Positions 35,847 to 44,393 of a stretch of DNA of 64,000 bases are shown here, piece by piece. Source of the DNA: Deltaproteobacteria bacterium (GTDB lineage: Bacteria > Bdellovibrionota > Bdellovibrionia > Bdellovibrionales > JAMPXM01). The stretch is from NCBI GenBank assembly GCA_017302795.1, contig JAFLCB010000005.1, forward strand, positions 124,001 to 188,000, written 5' to 3'. Every line of letters starts with the position of its first letter. Within the stretch, counting starts at the first letter, position 1. The translations under genes were made by a program, and so were the position numbers. The notes under the pieces are model-generated. The model saw only the letters and a program-made list of their open reading frames with translations. It searched no databases and was not told the origin of the DNA.

Positions 35847-38800
35847 ATGATGAAACTCAAGCCGGTCAGATTTCTTGGGATGAAACGATTTCTCGGCCTG
35901 CCGTTCGCTTTCGTATTCATTTTTATTCAGGCATTTGCACCGACTTTAGCTGCACAGCAAACTAACCAGCCCGCACCGGTGAGCACTGCACATGGTGCGA
36001 AGCTTGTTCCGCAAACGGTTCCACCCACAACACAAGAAGTCGACATCTTTAGCTTTCGCGACCCAAAAACCGACGAGCTCATAAAAGTAAAATACCTACC
36101 GACGTCACGCGAACAACTTCGCAAATATGCTCCTTCAAAAGTACGCGCGATGATGGCCGGCTTCCCGCCGAAACCCGGCATCAAGGGACTAGCGAAAGAT
36201 TTTGTCATCGATCTCCCGGCCGAGTTCATTGCGTTTACCGGCGCGATGCTTCTCAGTTCTTCTCTACATACCAACAACGACCCCGCATCAATGAAGCACT
36301 TCATTGATCAAAATATTTTAGACCCCGCGGCCTACGCGAGCTTCGCGGGCTTCCTTGTGGGAAGCCGCGCCTCCCATGCCTTCTTTAAGGCTACTGGTCA
36401 TGCGTACGATCCCTACCGAAGTGATTTTCACTATACCACTGGCGTGATGGCGAACACCGACATAGATGACCCGAAGCACCCTGGAAGAAAATTAAAAATC
36501 CCGACCGCGCTGAATGGTGCAAACTCCGTTGTCGTTGGCGATGTCGAAACGCGCGCCAATATTGCAAATGTGCGATCAACCGCAGTGCCTGGCCCCCAGA
36601 CACGGAAGCAACGCTTGTTTTCGCCGTTGATGAACCCAATGGGTCTTGCAGTCGGAATGGGTTTCAGCAGCGTGATTCACGAACTTCTTGCCGATCAAGA
36701 TATTCGCGCATGCTCTAAGGCACGCAGCACGCCGTCTATTCCGACGGCTGCAGCGGACGAAATCTGCGACAAGGCCTGGGAAAATTGGGCACTTTCAAAA
36801 AAGGCCGCCGATTATACTCCCGATATGCTAGCCCTTGGCACCACGGCCATCATTCAAACCTATGCCGTCAACCGCTTCCTACCCTGGGCCGTTGAAGCCG
36901 TGGCCGTTAGAACCGGTGCCGAGCGATACATTCCATTTGTTTTCAAAGGATTCCGTGTCGCGAGAGTGTTCGGCGTAAATCACCCCGTAGGCCGTTTCGC
37001 GATGTCGATCGGACACATTGCGATCTTCATGGAAATCGTTCACCCGCTGACACCGTGGTTTAAGAAACCATTTGAAAGCGTGCGCCAAGGTGCTGCGCTT
37101 GCAAAACAGATTCGGGACATTCGCGCCGAACTCGGGCGAGCAGAAAAAAACGCGTGGGTTTGGGAACCGGTAAAGTACGATCAATCGTACTGCATGGTCG
37201 ACGATATGGGAAACAGCATAGACATGTCAGGCAGCATAATGGACTTTGAGATGGGCTGCACCCTTCCTGAACAGCCGACCCCTGGCCACTTATTGAAAAA
37301 ACACGCTGAGCGCCAAACTAAATGGCGGGAGTTCCTTCTACAGGATGGCTTCGCTGCGCACAAAAACTGGCAAGACTACGTCAGTCGATTTACGACGATG
37401 TACTCGAACGCGACAAATTATTACGAGCAAGTTATTCGGCATATAAACTTTCAGCGCTACGACGAGCGTGCGAAAATCAACCCAAGTGTGCTCTTCACCG
37501 AACAACCACTCTACGGGATTTCAGCGGACGGCCAAGATTACAGTGTCGCATCAAAACGAAAAGCTGTTGCGGCCGCAAAAGATTGGCTGAACGAGTATTT
37601 AAAAGCTGCCGAACAGAGTAAGCGCCGCCTGCATTCGACCGAACGATCCAATTTGCCGATCATCCACGCCGGTCTTCTTGCTTTCGATCCACAGTCAGAC
37701 ATCAAGGCGCTTGCGCCGGTGGAATTGGGTTTCAGAAATCTAGACGGGATGAATCCGGAACAAAGAGCCGATCTCGAAGAGCGTGTGCGCGAGCGCATGC
37801 TGGTGAAGTCGCTTACGATTTTGCGTGAGGTTTTGGCGAAAGACGTCGTGTATTCGGATCGCCATGTCCAATTTTTATCGGGTGATCAAGTCTCTGAGTA
37901 CTATAAAAGACTTTCTGAAAATAACCCGTTCATGAAAATTCGCGTGCTGCTTGGAAATCCCGAACCCATGGGTCCAGGTCTCGCGTTCATTCGCGGAGGG
38001 AACGATGACCCAACCGTCATCGAACAAAACACCAAATCAAATCATCCAGACGGCATCAGCCGCGCATCGACCAACTCGATGTCGGAATACATGCTGGCAT
38101 CAATGGTTTGCGGACCAGAAATAGATCCAAAAATTTCCAACTCAGAAAAGATCAAAATCTATTATCTGAAAATGAAAGATTCCAAGTTCGAATCCAAGCT
38201 CCGGGAATTGGGACTCGGCGGTCGGCCGCAAGACGCGACGGATCCCGGCGTCCTCATTGCGGTTCAAGAACACCTCGACGAAATCACAGGAAAAGAAACT
38301 CGAATCGTTCCTCGCTGGAGCAAGAATTCGTCGATCACTGACTGGTCAGGATTCCGAATGGATTTCCGTCCGCCTAAAATCGTGTCTGGAATTCCTGATG
38401 GTCTTTGCAACACGCTTCCGCCGAATGCAAATCGAGACAAAGTCATGTTCAATATACATGAAGCCAAATGGAAAATCGGTTCTGAAACATTCAACGGGAT
38501 GGTCGACATCGTTCGACGCAAAATTCGCACTGAGATCGTTGGCACCAGTGCTCCACCCGAAGATAAAAATACCGCCTGGGAAGATTCCTTTAACAACTGG
38601 TGGACCGAAAAAGTCGATCGCCATATTGAAAAAACTGTCGAAGATCTTCGCATTCGATACAAAAACATCGTTCGCGAAACCTATCTTCCGGCACTTCTTG
38701 GCAAGCAAGAGGGTTGGCTAGCCAGCTACCTTCGTGGCCTCAATATGCCCCTCTCCTTTGTTGGCTGGGGAGTCAAACTAGGTGCGCTGGAATCCTTAAA

Positions 38801-39161
38801 TGCCGAGCTTGATTTTTATCTCGACGTTCTCCGGAAGACGACCCGCAATGCGCCGGGTTTCGATGCGACCGCGACGAATCTGCGGACTGAAATCAAAAAC
38901 ATGGGTGAACTAGTTTCCGACATTGATTTCGTGGACCGAAAGGGAGCCGACGCAAAAGCAGCGGTCGAAGCCAGAAGAGTCGCAGTGGAAGTACGCTTTA
39001 AGGAGCTCGTCACAATCGTCGAAAATTCCGAAAAAAACGCCAAGCCATCAACTGAAATCAAGGAAGTCCAATTGCAAAGTATTAAGAATATTCAAGGACT
39101 TGTGGGCGAGCTTGATTCCTATTGGGGCATCATTCGCGGCATTCAGGTCCTAGGCCAATAA
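35847..39161 (+). CDS. Very large exported protein of unknown function (1104 aa)
   Basis: The longest gene of the window. A signal peptide (about residues 10-36, ending near LAAQQ) precedes a mostly soluble protein with moderately hydrophobic stretches at about 125-180 and 250-360, which may be membrane-associated or buried. Charged, helical segments dominate the second half (for example about 950-1090, with coiled-coil character near DAKAAVEARRVAVEVRFKEL). No peptidase, glycosidase or repeat signature was recognised and there is no lipobox. It is a single gene with about 260 bases on either side. The type of protein recalls large lineage-specific envelope proteins of predatory bacteria, but that is inference. 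Confidence 0.75.
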   Translation: MMKLKPVRFLGMKRFLGLPFAFVFIFIQAFAPTLAAQQTNQPAPVSTAHGAKLVPQTVPPTTQEVDIFSFRDPKTDELIKVKYLPTSREQLRKYAPSKVRAMMAGFPPKPGIKGLAKDFVIDLPAEFIAFTGAMLLSSSLHTNNDPASMKHFIDQNILDPAAYASFAGFLVGSRASHAFFKATGHAYDPYRSDFHYTTGVMANTDIDDPKHPGRKLKIPTALNGANSVVVGDVETRANIANVRSTAVPGPQTRKQRLFSPLMNPMGLAVGMGFSSVIHELLADQDIRACSKARSTPSIPTAAADEICDKAWENWALSKKAADYTPDMLALGTTAIIQTYAVNRFLPWAVEAVAVRTGAERYIPFVFKGFRVARVFGVNHPVGRFAMSIGHIAIFMEIVHPLTPWFKKPFESVRQGAALAKQIRDIRAELGRAEKNAWVWEPVKYDQSYCMVDDMGNSIDMSGSIMDFEMGCTLPEQPTPGHLLKKHAERQTKWREFLLQDGFAAHKNWQDYVSRFTTMYSNATNYYEQVIRHINFQRYDERAKINPSVLFTEQPLYGISADGQDYSVASKRKAVAAAKDWLNEYLKAAEQSKRRLHSTERSNLPIIHAGLLAFDPQSDIKALAPVELGFRNLDGMNPEQRADLEERVRERMLVKSLTILREVLAKDVVYSDRHVQFLSGDQVSEYYKRLSENNPFMKIRVLLGNPEPMGPGLAFIRGGNDDPTVIEQNTKSNHPDGISRASTNSMSEYMLASMVCGPEIDPKISNSEKIKIYYLKMKDSKFESKLRELGLGGRPQDATDPGVLIAVQEHLDEITGKETRIVPRWSKNSSITDWSGFRMDFRPPKIVSGIPDGLCNTLPPNANRDKVMFNIHEAKWKIGSETFNGMVDIVRRKIRTEIVGTSAPPEDKNTAWEDSFNNWWTEKVDRHIEKTVEDLRIRYKNIVRETYLPALLGKQEGWLASYLRGLNMPLSFVGWGVKLGALESLNAELDFYLDVLRKTTRNAPGFDATATNLRTEIKNMGELVSDIDFVDRKGADAKAAVEARRVAVEVRFKELVTIVENSEKNAKPSTEIKEVQLQSIKNIQGLVGELDSYWGIIRGIQVLGQ

Positions 39162-39419
39162 TTGTAGAACTGTGAGACGGATATGAAACAGATTCACAGA
39201 CCCTACATCTTTGATCGAATTGTTCGCACCGATGTTGCATACTCCCGTCCTAACCGCGCGATTTGTGGTTCGGAAGCAAGAGAAGGCTAGAGAGATCAGA
39301 AATCGCGCCGAAAAATGGAATTTTGAACGACCGTAATTGGCACCGTTCGATCAGACCAGATGATGAGAACGCTTTAAAGAATTAGTAATATTATCGAGGG
39401 CTCGCCTCGAGGAGGAAAA

Positions 39420-40091
39420 ATGAAGAAGAATTTGATCATGGCAGTAGCTGCCACACTTGCAGTAGGACAGTTATCGGCAGTCGCTCATGCCGCAGGACCA
39501 GGTCGCAGCTCACGCCCAGAGGCCGTTCGAGGTCGCGAAACAGAAACTGCTCGACGTGGAGCTGAAACCGCTGCTCGAACTGGTGCAGATAGCGCTGGAT
39601 CGACAACTATCGCGGAAGTTGCGCGTCTAAACCTGACACGCACTCTCGACGTGAATCAACTAACTGCACTCCGTCGAAAAAGTAATGATCCCGCAGTAGA
39701 TGAAGCGTTGAAAAACATTCTTTCGAACTCATCCAAAGCGGAACTCGAGGCCCTTTCACTGGCTCGCATGACGGCGATTGCAAACTTGCCACCGGGTTAC
39801 AAAGTTGATGCTCAACAAGAAGCGGTTGCGCGGCTATCTCCCGATGCTCAAAACGAACTCGCTTACGCGAAGTTTGCACTGCGCACTTATACAAAAGACT
39901 TTTCTCAGAAAAACCGAGATAACCTGACGTTCCTTTTCGAAAAAACGAACGAAATTTATCTCGCAAGCGGCGGTCGCAAAACGATTGGTGAATCGTTCAA
40001 GGAAGCTAATGACATGATGGCGAAGTCGGAAGCGCAAGGCGGCCGAAGCACGCGCCTCGAGTTAGCAGAAGCAAACAAGTACTGCAAATAA
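39420..40091 (+). CDS. Small secreted protein of unknown function, probably well expressed
   Basis: A 223-residue protein with a signal peptide (about 1-24, VAHAA cleavage) followed by an Arg/Glu/Thr/Ala-rich helical stretch (SRPEAVRGRETETARRGAET) and a helical domain. A single cysteine lies two residues from the C-terminus (YCK). A strong ribosome site GAGGAGG sits directly before the ATG, with a small hairpin (CGAGG...CCTCG, 39395-39409) just upstream that could gate it, and a strong terminator follows. These signals suggest an abundant protein. No family recognised. Confidence 0.72.
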   Translation: MKKNLIMAVAATLAVGQLSAVAHAAGPGRSSRPEAVRGRETETARRGAETAARTGADSAGSTTIAEVARLNLTRTLDVNQLTALRRKSNDPAVDEALKNILSNSSKAELEALSLARMTAIANLPPGYKVDAQQEAVARLSPDAQNELAYAKFALRTYTKDFSQKNRDNLTFLFEKTNEIYLASGGRKTIGESFKEANDMMAKSEAQGGRSTRLELAEANKYCK

Positions 40092-40118
40092 GCTGAGGTC
40101 GTTTTTCCTCTCCGAACT

Positions 40119-40149
40119 GGGCGAAGCTGCTAGCTTCGCCCTTTTTTTT
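40119..40149 (+). terminator. Rho-independent terminator
   Basis: A perfect 10-bp stem (GGGCGAAGCT at 40119-40128 with AGCTTCGCCC at 40132-40141) with a 3-base loop is followed by eight T residues. It ends the transcript of the small secreted protein. Confidence 0.92.
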
Positions 40150-40189
40150 GATGATTTCTTTTTTCGCAATTCTGCTGTTAAATTGCACC

Positions 40190-40828
40190 ATGCTTAGCGC
40201 CTTAACTGACGTCGATCGCGATCTCTTTGAGATTGTGAACCGGAACCTCTCAAACGATGTCTTTGACGCCGTCATGCCGATTGTCACCGACCTTCATCAG
40301 CAGCCTTTGTTCTGGGCCGCAGTTACAGCTTGGATTCTCAGCCAGATTTTGGTCCCTGCTTTTTTTAAGCGCGATCAAAACGATCCCAAAAAACGCTTCT
40401 CGGTCTACGCAAAGGCTGCTGCGGTGAGATGGGTCAAGGCGATCCTTATTCTTTCACTCTCAATGGGGCTCGCAGATTTGATTTCATATCGCGGTATTAA
40501 AGTTTGGGTGAAACGCGATCGTCCAGAGGCCGCAGGACTTCAGCCGATCCTTCGTACTCACCCACATTCGGGGTGGTCGTTTCCTTCCAATCATTCAGCC
40601 AATAATTTTGCACTTGCGAGAACGGTTCAATTCTTCGCCCCCTCCTACGCGGTAGTCACCTATATTTTCGCTTTTGCTGTGGCATTTTCTAGGGTGTACG
40701 TTGGCGTACATTTCCCTGGCGACGCGCTCGCCGGGGCATTGATAGGATTTTTATCCGCTACTTTCGTGTGGCGAGTCGTCGGCGAGATTAGCCGACGACG
40801 GAAAAAGACGACTCAAGGCACAGCCTGA
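40190..40828 (+). CDS. PAP2-family membrane phosphatase
   Basis: A 212-residue integral membrane protein with the acid-phosphatase triad of the PAP2 superfamily: KVWVKRDRP (motif 1), FPSNHS (motif 2) and SRVYVGVHFPGD (motif 3). Five or six membrane segments. The ATG at 40190 is preferred; upstream in-frame starts at 40148-40151 lie on the terminator tail, and the MLSALTDVDRDLFEIVN beginning fits the family. Likely substrates are undecaprenyl pyrophosphate or phosphatidate/lipid A phosphates; the sequence does not decide. Convergent with the cyclic-nucleotide-binding gene across a repeat. Confidence 0.87.
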   Translation: MLSALTDVDRDLFEIVNRNLSNDVFDAVMPIVTDLHQQPLFWAAVTAWILSQILVPAFFKRDQNDPKKRFSVYAKAAAVRWVKAILILSLSMGLADLISYRGIKVWVKRDRPEAAGLQPILRTHPHSGWSFPSNHSANNFALARTVQFFAPSYAVVTYIFAFAVAFSRVYVGVHFPGDALAGALIGFLSATFVWRVVGEISRRRKKTTQGTA

Positions 40829-40910
40829 TGGGCGTTCCGTTTACAAAACGCCGCCTAATTGGCGTTACATTTATAAAACGCCGCCTAGGTGGCGTTACAT
40901 TTAAAAGTGG
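40829..40910. repeat. 30-bp tandem repeat with nested hairpins (2.7 copies)
   Basis: GGCGTT starts recur at 40831, 40861 and 40891, exactly 30 bases apart. Copies 1 and 2 share 25 of 30 bases; copy 3 is truncated after about 14. Each copy can fold (GGCGTT...AACGCC), and the joint between copies forms AACGCCGCCTAGGTGGCGTT, a 20-bp near-palindrome that is fully paired in RNA with one G-U. It lies between two convergent genes and so may end both transcripts. Confidence 0.8.
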
Positions 40911-41362
40911 CGAATATTTTTTTCGCGTGAAAACGAAAGATCCATAGTGGTTATTCGCAGCCGGCCGCAAAGGAAGTGGGCAAATGACCGATAGACCTTA
41001 ACCGCGACGGCCGGGTTTTTCTCAAAAAAACTTCTAAGGCTATCAAAATCAAGTTTCACGAGTTCCGTTCTCTCAAGAGCAACAACCGTCGCCGAGCGAG
41101 GCTCACCATCAACGAATGCCATCTCGCCGAAGTGACCGCCTGTTCCCAGCTGTGCGACTTCGACCACGTCTTCTTTTCCCGATCGACGAATTCGCACTGT
41201 CCCAAATTTAATAACGAACAAAGAAACGGCTTTATCGCCCTCGCTGAATACTTCATCGCCAGGGTTGAACGTCTCGACAGTCGCAATTTCACTTAATTGT
41301 TCGAGCTCTTTTGGTGAGAGATCTTTGAAAAGATAAATATTTTTAAATAACTCAGCGCCCAT
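40901..41362 (-). CDS. Cyclic-nucleotide-binding domain protein
   Basis: A 153-residue protein made almost only of a CRP-type nucleotide-binding domain (about 10-125): LFKDLSPKELEQLSEIA, then NPGDEVFSEGDKAVSLFVI and the phosphate-binding cassette HFGEMAFVDGEPRSATVVA with its Glu and Arg. No helix-turn-helix is present, so it is not a CRP-like activator by itself; it may bind a partner or act as a cAMP/cGMP sensor. The ATG at 41362 follows GGGAGG at 5 bases. It is divergent from the SDR gene, and its 3' end touches the 30-bp repeat. Confidence 0.85.
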   Translation of the reverse strand: MGAELFKNIYLFKDLSPKELEQLSEIATVETFNPGDEVFSEGDKAVSLFVIKFGTVRIRRSGKEDVVEVAQLGTGGHFGEMAFVDGEPRSATVVALERTELVKLDFDSLRSFFEKNPAVAVKVYRSFAHFLCGRLRITTMDLSFSREKNIRHF

Positions 41363-41389
41363 GAAGCCTCCCACTGTTTTCAAAAGAAC

Positions 41390-41426
41390 ATAGACAGGAT
41401 AAAGACCGAAGCGCGAGTCTGTCTAT
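41390..41426. promoter_or_regulatory. Long inverted repeat in the divergent CNB/SDR promoter region
   Basis: ATAGACAG (41390-41397) and CTGTCTAT (41419-41426) are perfect 8-base inverted arms separated by 21 bases. A further small palindrome GGACTGTCC (41437-41445) lies just before the SDR start. The centre-to-centre distance of about 29 bases, close to three helical turns, suits two dimers of a regulator. Confidence 0.4.
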
Positions 41427-41448
41427 CAACTAGAGGGGACTGTCCTAA

Positions 41449-42441
41449 ATGAAAGTACTTGTGACGGGAGCGACAGGATTTCTTGGCTATTGGATGACCC
41501 GCCGACTGCTCGACGAAGGTATGGAAGTTCGCGTGCTGGTTCGCAATCGAAACAAATTAGAGGACCTTAGCACGCTCCCCGGGAAGTCGATCGAAATCGC
41601 AGAGGGCGATATCACAAATTATGATTCACTCGAGACGGCCTGCACTGGGGTCCAGGGCGTTTTCCATTTAGCAGGTCTCATCGCCTATTCTCGCGCCCAG
41701 CGAAGCTCGATGGAAGAGGTCAACGTACAAGGAACAAAGAATTTACTGAAAGCAATTGAACGAACTTCGCAAGCCAGGTTGCTACATCTTTCTTCCGTTG
41801 TGGCTGTCGGTGCTGGATTTTCCAAAGAGCAAATTCTTGATGAAGCATCTCCGTACAACGTTGGCCACCTGAACCTCGGTTACTTTGAAACCAAACACGA
41901 TGCAGAACTCGCCGTTTTTGAAGCTGTGAGGCACGGAAAAATTGAAGCCGTCGCCGTTAATCCCTCCACGATTTACGGCCCCGGTGATTCCAAAAAGGGA
42001 AGTCGCGGTGTACAGCTAAAGGTTGCAAAGGGAAAGTTCCCGTTCTATCCGCCAGGTGGCGTGAACATCGTACATGTGGATGACGTCGTCGATCTTTGCG
42101 TGAAGGCCTTTCGAAGCGGTATCAATGGAGAACGCTTTATTGCCTGCGGTGAAAATCTCACCATCGAAGAGACTTTTCGAAGAATCGCTATGCTTGCGAA
42201 AGTGCCACCACCGCGTTTCGCGCTGCCTCGAGGAGCCATTTTTGCTTTGGCAAAAGTCGGTGACCTTTTAGAAAAGATAGACCGCAAGGGACCGATCAAC
42301 TCAGAGAACGCGTGGACATCGACCCTTTTTCATTGGTTCCGACATGACAAGGCCACACGGGAATTTAATTTCCGGCCTCGCCCCGCACAGGAGGCTCTTG
42401 AAGCAAGTATCAAATGGAGTCGCGATCACGGACTCATTTAG
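41449..42441 (+). CDS. Extended SDR, NAD(P)-dependent epimerase/dehydrogenase
   Basis: A 330-residue Rossmann-fold protein. The nucleotide site is VTGATGFLGYW (residues about 5-15), the middle has HLAGLIAYSR and LHLSSVVAVG, and the catalytic pair is YFETK (YxxxK) near residue 145, followed by AVNPSTIYGPGD. The order matches the dihydroflavonol-4-reductase/HpnA/3-beta-HSD group of extended SDRs. The substrate (a sugar nucleotide, sterol-like or hopanoid precursor) cannot be told. A single-gene transcript divergent from the cyclic-nucleotide-binding gene; GAGGGGA provides the ribosome site. Confidence 0.88.
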   Translation: MKVLVTGATGFLGYWMTRRLLDEGMEVRVLVRNRNKLEDLSTLPGKSIEIAEGDITNYDSLETACTGVQGVFHLAGLIAYSRAQRSSMEEVNVQGTKNLLKAIERTSQARLLHLSSVVAVGAGFSKEQILDEASPYNVGHLNLGYFETKHDAELAVFEAVRHGKIEAVAVNPSTIYGPGDSKKGSRGVQLKVAKGKFPFYPPGGVNIVHVDDVVDLCVKAFRSGINGERFIACGENLTIEETFRRIAMLAKVPPPRFALPRGAIFALAKVGDLLEKIDRKGPINSENAWTSTLFHWFRHDKATREFNFRPRPAQEALEASIKWSRDHGLI

Positions 42442-42444
42442 TTT

Positions 42445-43323
42445 TTAAACTGGTTGGTTGATGGCTCGAGGGGCCATCATTCCTCGACCGGAAACGCGCA
42501 TTGCTAGGACAAAAACGGTGGCGAGGTAAGGGATGATTTGCACCAAAGAGTTGGGCACAGACACGTCAAAAAGTTTTTGTCCCTGAAGCAGCATTTGAGT
42601 GGCATCGGCTGCGGCAAAAACGAAACAGGCCACTGCAGTTGGAACCGGTCGCCAGCCGCCCAGAATCAAGGCCGCCAATGCTATAAAACCACGACCTCCA
42701 GCCATGTCACGAATATATCCGCTACCTTGAACCATACTTAAATCGACGCCGCCAATCCCAATGATTGCGCCACCCAAAGTGCCCGCTAGAATTCGAATTC
42801 TTGCCGGACTCACTCCTTGAACGACGAGTGCCATGGGCTCATCGCCGGCTGCCTTCAAACGAAGGCCCCAGCGCGTGGCGCGCAAAGCGAAGAACAAAAA
42901 ACCGGCCAGAACAAGCGCACCTAGAAAAAATCCTGTATCGCTGTTAAGGCGATTTGCCATCTCCAGTTGAGGTGTACCGCCTGTCACGCCAAACCACGCG
43001 CGACAAACGGTGGGAATAAAACCAGCGACCAGCATATTAAAGGCGATCCCGACAACGATTTGGTCCGCGCGGCTCATAACGGCCAAGAATCCGAATGCAA
43101 AACCGCTCATCGCGCCACTTAAAAATCCGGCAATTAGTCCAAGCCAAGGATTTCCAGTCACTGCCGCGGTCGCTGCTGCTGAAAAAGCTGAAACCAAAAG
43201 CTGGCCCTCGATTGCGACATTGGCCAAACCGGAACGTTCGGAAATTAAACCACCATAGGCAGCGAATAAAAGTGGAACGCTGACACGCAGTGTGCTTTCC
43301 AAGAACGCGATCAACAGATCCAT
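42445..43323 (-). CDS. Nucleoside-type ABC importer, permease 2 (BPD_transp_2)
   Basis: A 292-residue permease with about eight membrane segments. The VPLLFAAYGGLISERSGLAN N-terminal pattern, followed by VAIEGQ, identifies the RbsC-like subfamily found in BMP-linked nucleoside importers (NupQ/YufQ type). It ends the importer operon and shares one base with the upstream permease. It works with the 356-residue permease as a heterodimer, the ATPase with two ABC domains and the lipoprotein. Confidence 0.9.
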   Translation of the reverse strand: MDLLIAFLESTLRVSVPLLFAAYGGLISERSGLANVAIEGQLLVSAFSAAATAAVTGNPWLGLIAGFLSGAMSGFAFGFLAVMSRADQIVVGIAFNMLVAGFIPTVCRAWFGVTGGTPQLEMANRLNSDTGFFLGALVLAGFLFFALRATRWGLRLKAAGDEPMALVVQGVSPARIRILAGTLGGAIIGIGGVDLSMVQGSGYIRDMAGGRGFIALAALILGGWRPVPTAVACFVFAAADATQMLLQGQKLFDVSVPNSLVQIIPYLATVFVLAMRVSGRGMMAPRAINQPV

Positions 43324-44393
43324 CAGCGTCCCCCGTCAGAAGGAGAGGAAAGTATTCTCTCTTTCGCCTTCAGCCAGCCCGCCTCAAGCAATGATCTTGA
43401 AGCCACAGCTAGCACAATCAACGCTTGAACAACGCCGGCGAGATCGCGAGAAATTTTCTCGGTATCTAAATCCAAATCCAGCGATCCCTTTTGTAAAGCT
43501 CCAAACAAAATCGCAGCCGCGACTATTCCCGCCGCGCGACTCCCGCCAAGTAGTGCGACAGCGATTCCAACGAAGCCCGCGCCCGCGGCAAATCCTTCAC
43601 GGGCTTTGTGCATGTAACCCAAAACTACAGACGCACCAGCTAAACCCGCAAGCCCACCGGATATGGAAAACGTCCGAAGTGTCGTTGCGCTCAACGAAAC
43701 TCCGGATCGTTTCGCAAACTCGGGCGCTCCACCCACCCATCTTGTTTTCAGTCCGAAAATAGTTTTTTGCAAAACCACGTCAACAATAACGGCCACCGCG
43801 AGGGCGATGAGAAACGCCAAATTCAAAGGACTGGTTCCACCGACTCCTATGAAATCGGCCAAACCAGAAAATCGGAATCCCTCGCCAATTTCAAGCGTCT
43901 CGGGATTCTGAGACGCACTATTGCGAAAAACATCCAGAATCAGGAATCCAGCAAACCCGTAACTTAAAAAATTAAACAAAATCGAACCAAGAACTTCGTG
44001 AACCCCGCGACGCACCTTCAGCCATGCAACAATCCAGGCCCAAGTCCCGCCCGCAAGGAAACCCGCGAACATCGCTACAGGCCATGCAAGAATAGCTGGC
44101 AAATTCGAAAGCTGAATGCCAACTGCTGCCATAGCAATTCCCCCCATGGTCATCTGGCCCTCTGCGCCGATATTGAAAAGCCCTGCGCGCAGCGCCCACG
44201 AAACAGAAAGGCCCGTTAAGATTAACGGAGTCGCGTAATAAAGTGTGTAGCCCAAAGCAGTTGGAGTGCCAAAAGCACCATTTATAAGAACAGTCGCAAC
44301 GTGGAGTGGGCTTTCTCCTAGAGCTAAAGTAAGGATCGATGTGAGGATCGCTGCCAGCCCTATTGCGATTATAACTGGGATCAGACGTTTCAT
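43323..44393 (-). CDS. Nucleoside-type ABC importer, permease 1 (BPD_transp_2)
   Basis: A 356-residue permease with nine or ten membrane segments. GLSVSWALRAGLFNIGAEGQ is the family hallmark (NupP/YufP type), together with GYMHKAREGFAAGAGFVGIA near the C-terminal half. It overlaps the ATPase gene by 4 bases and the second permease by 1. The function is uptake of nucleosides or related compounds through the inner membrane, inferred from the BMP-type binding protein of the operon. Confidence 0.9.
   Translation of the reverse strand: MKRLIPVIIAIGLAAILTSILTLALGESPLHVATVLINGAFGTPTALGYTLYYATPLILTGLSVSWALRAGLFNIGAEGQMTMGGIAMAAVGIQLSNLPAILAWPVAMFAGFLAGGTWAWIVAWLKVRRGVHEVLGSILFNFLSYGFAGFLILDVFRNSASQNPETLEIGEGFRFSGLADFIGVGGTSPLNLAFLIALAVAVIVDVVLQKTIFGLKTRWVGGAPEFAKRSGVSLSATTLRTFSISGGLAGLAGASVVLGYMHKAREGFAAGAGFVGIAVALLGGSRAAGIVAAAILFGALQKGSLDLDLDTEKISRDLAGVVQALIVLAVASRSLLEAGWLKAKERILSSPSDGGR

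Noticed and set aside
40829-40910. Possible CRISPR array
   Set aside because: The 30-base units are contiguous with no unique spacers, only 2.7 copies exist, and no cas genes are near.
40788-40970. A 60-codon minus-strand frame with repeated NVTPIRRRF-like units
   Set aside because: It is just the 30-bp repeat read in frame, has no ribosome site and overlaps the cyclic-nucleotide-binding gene.
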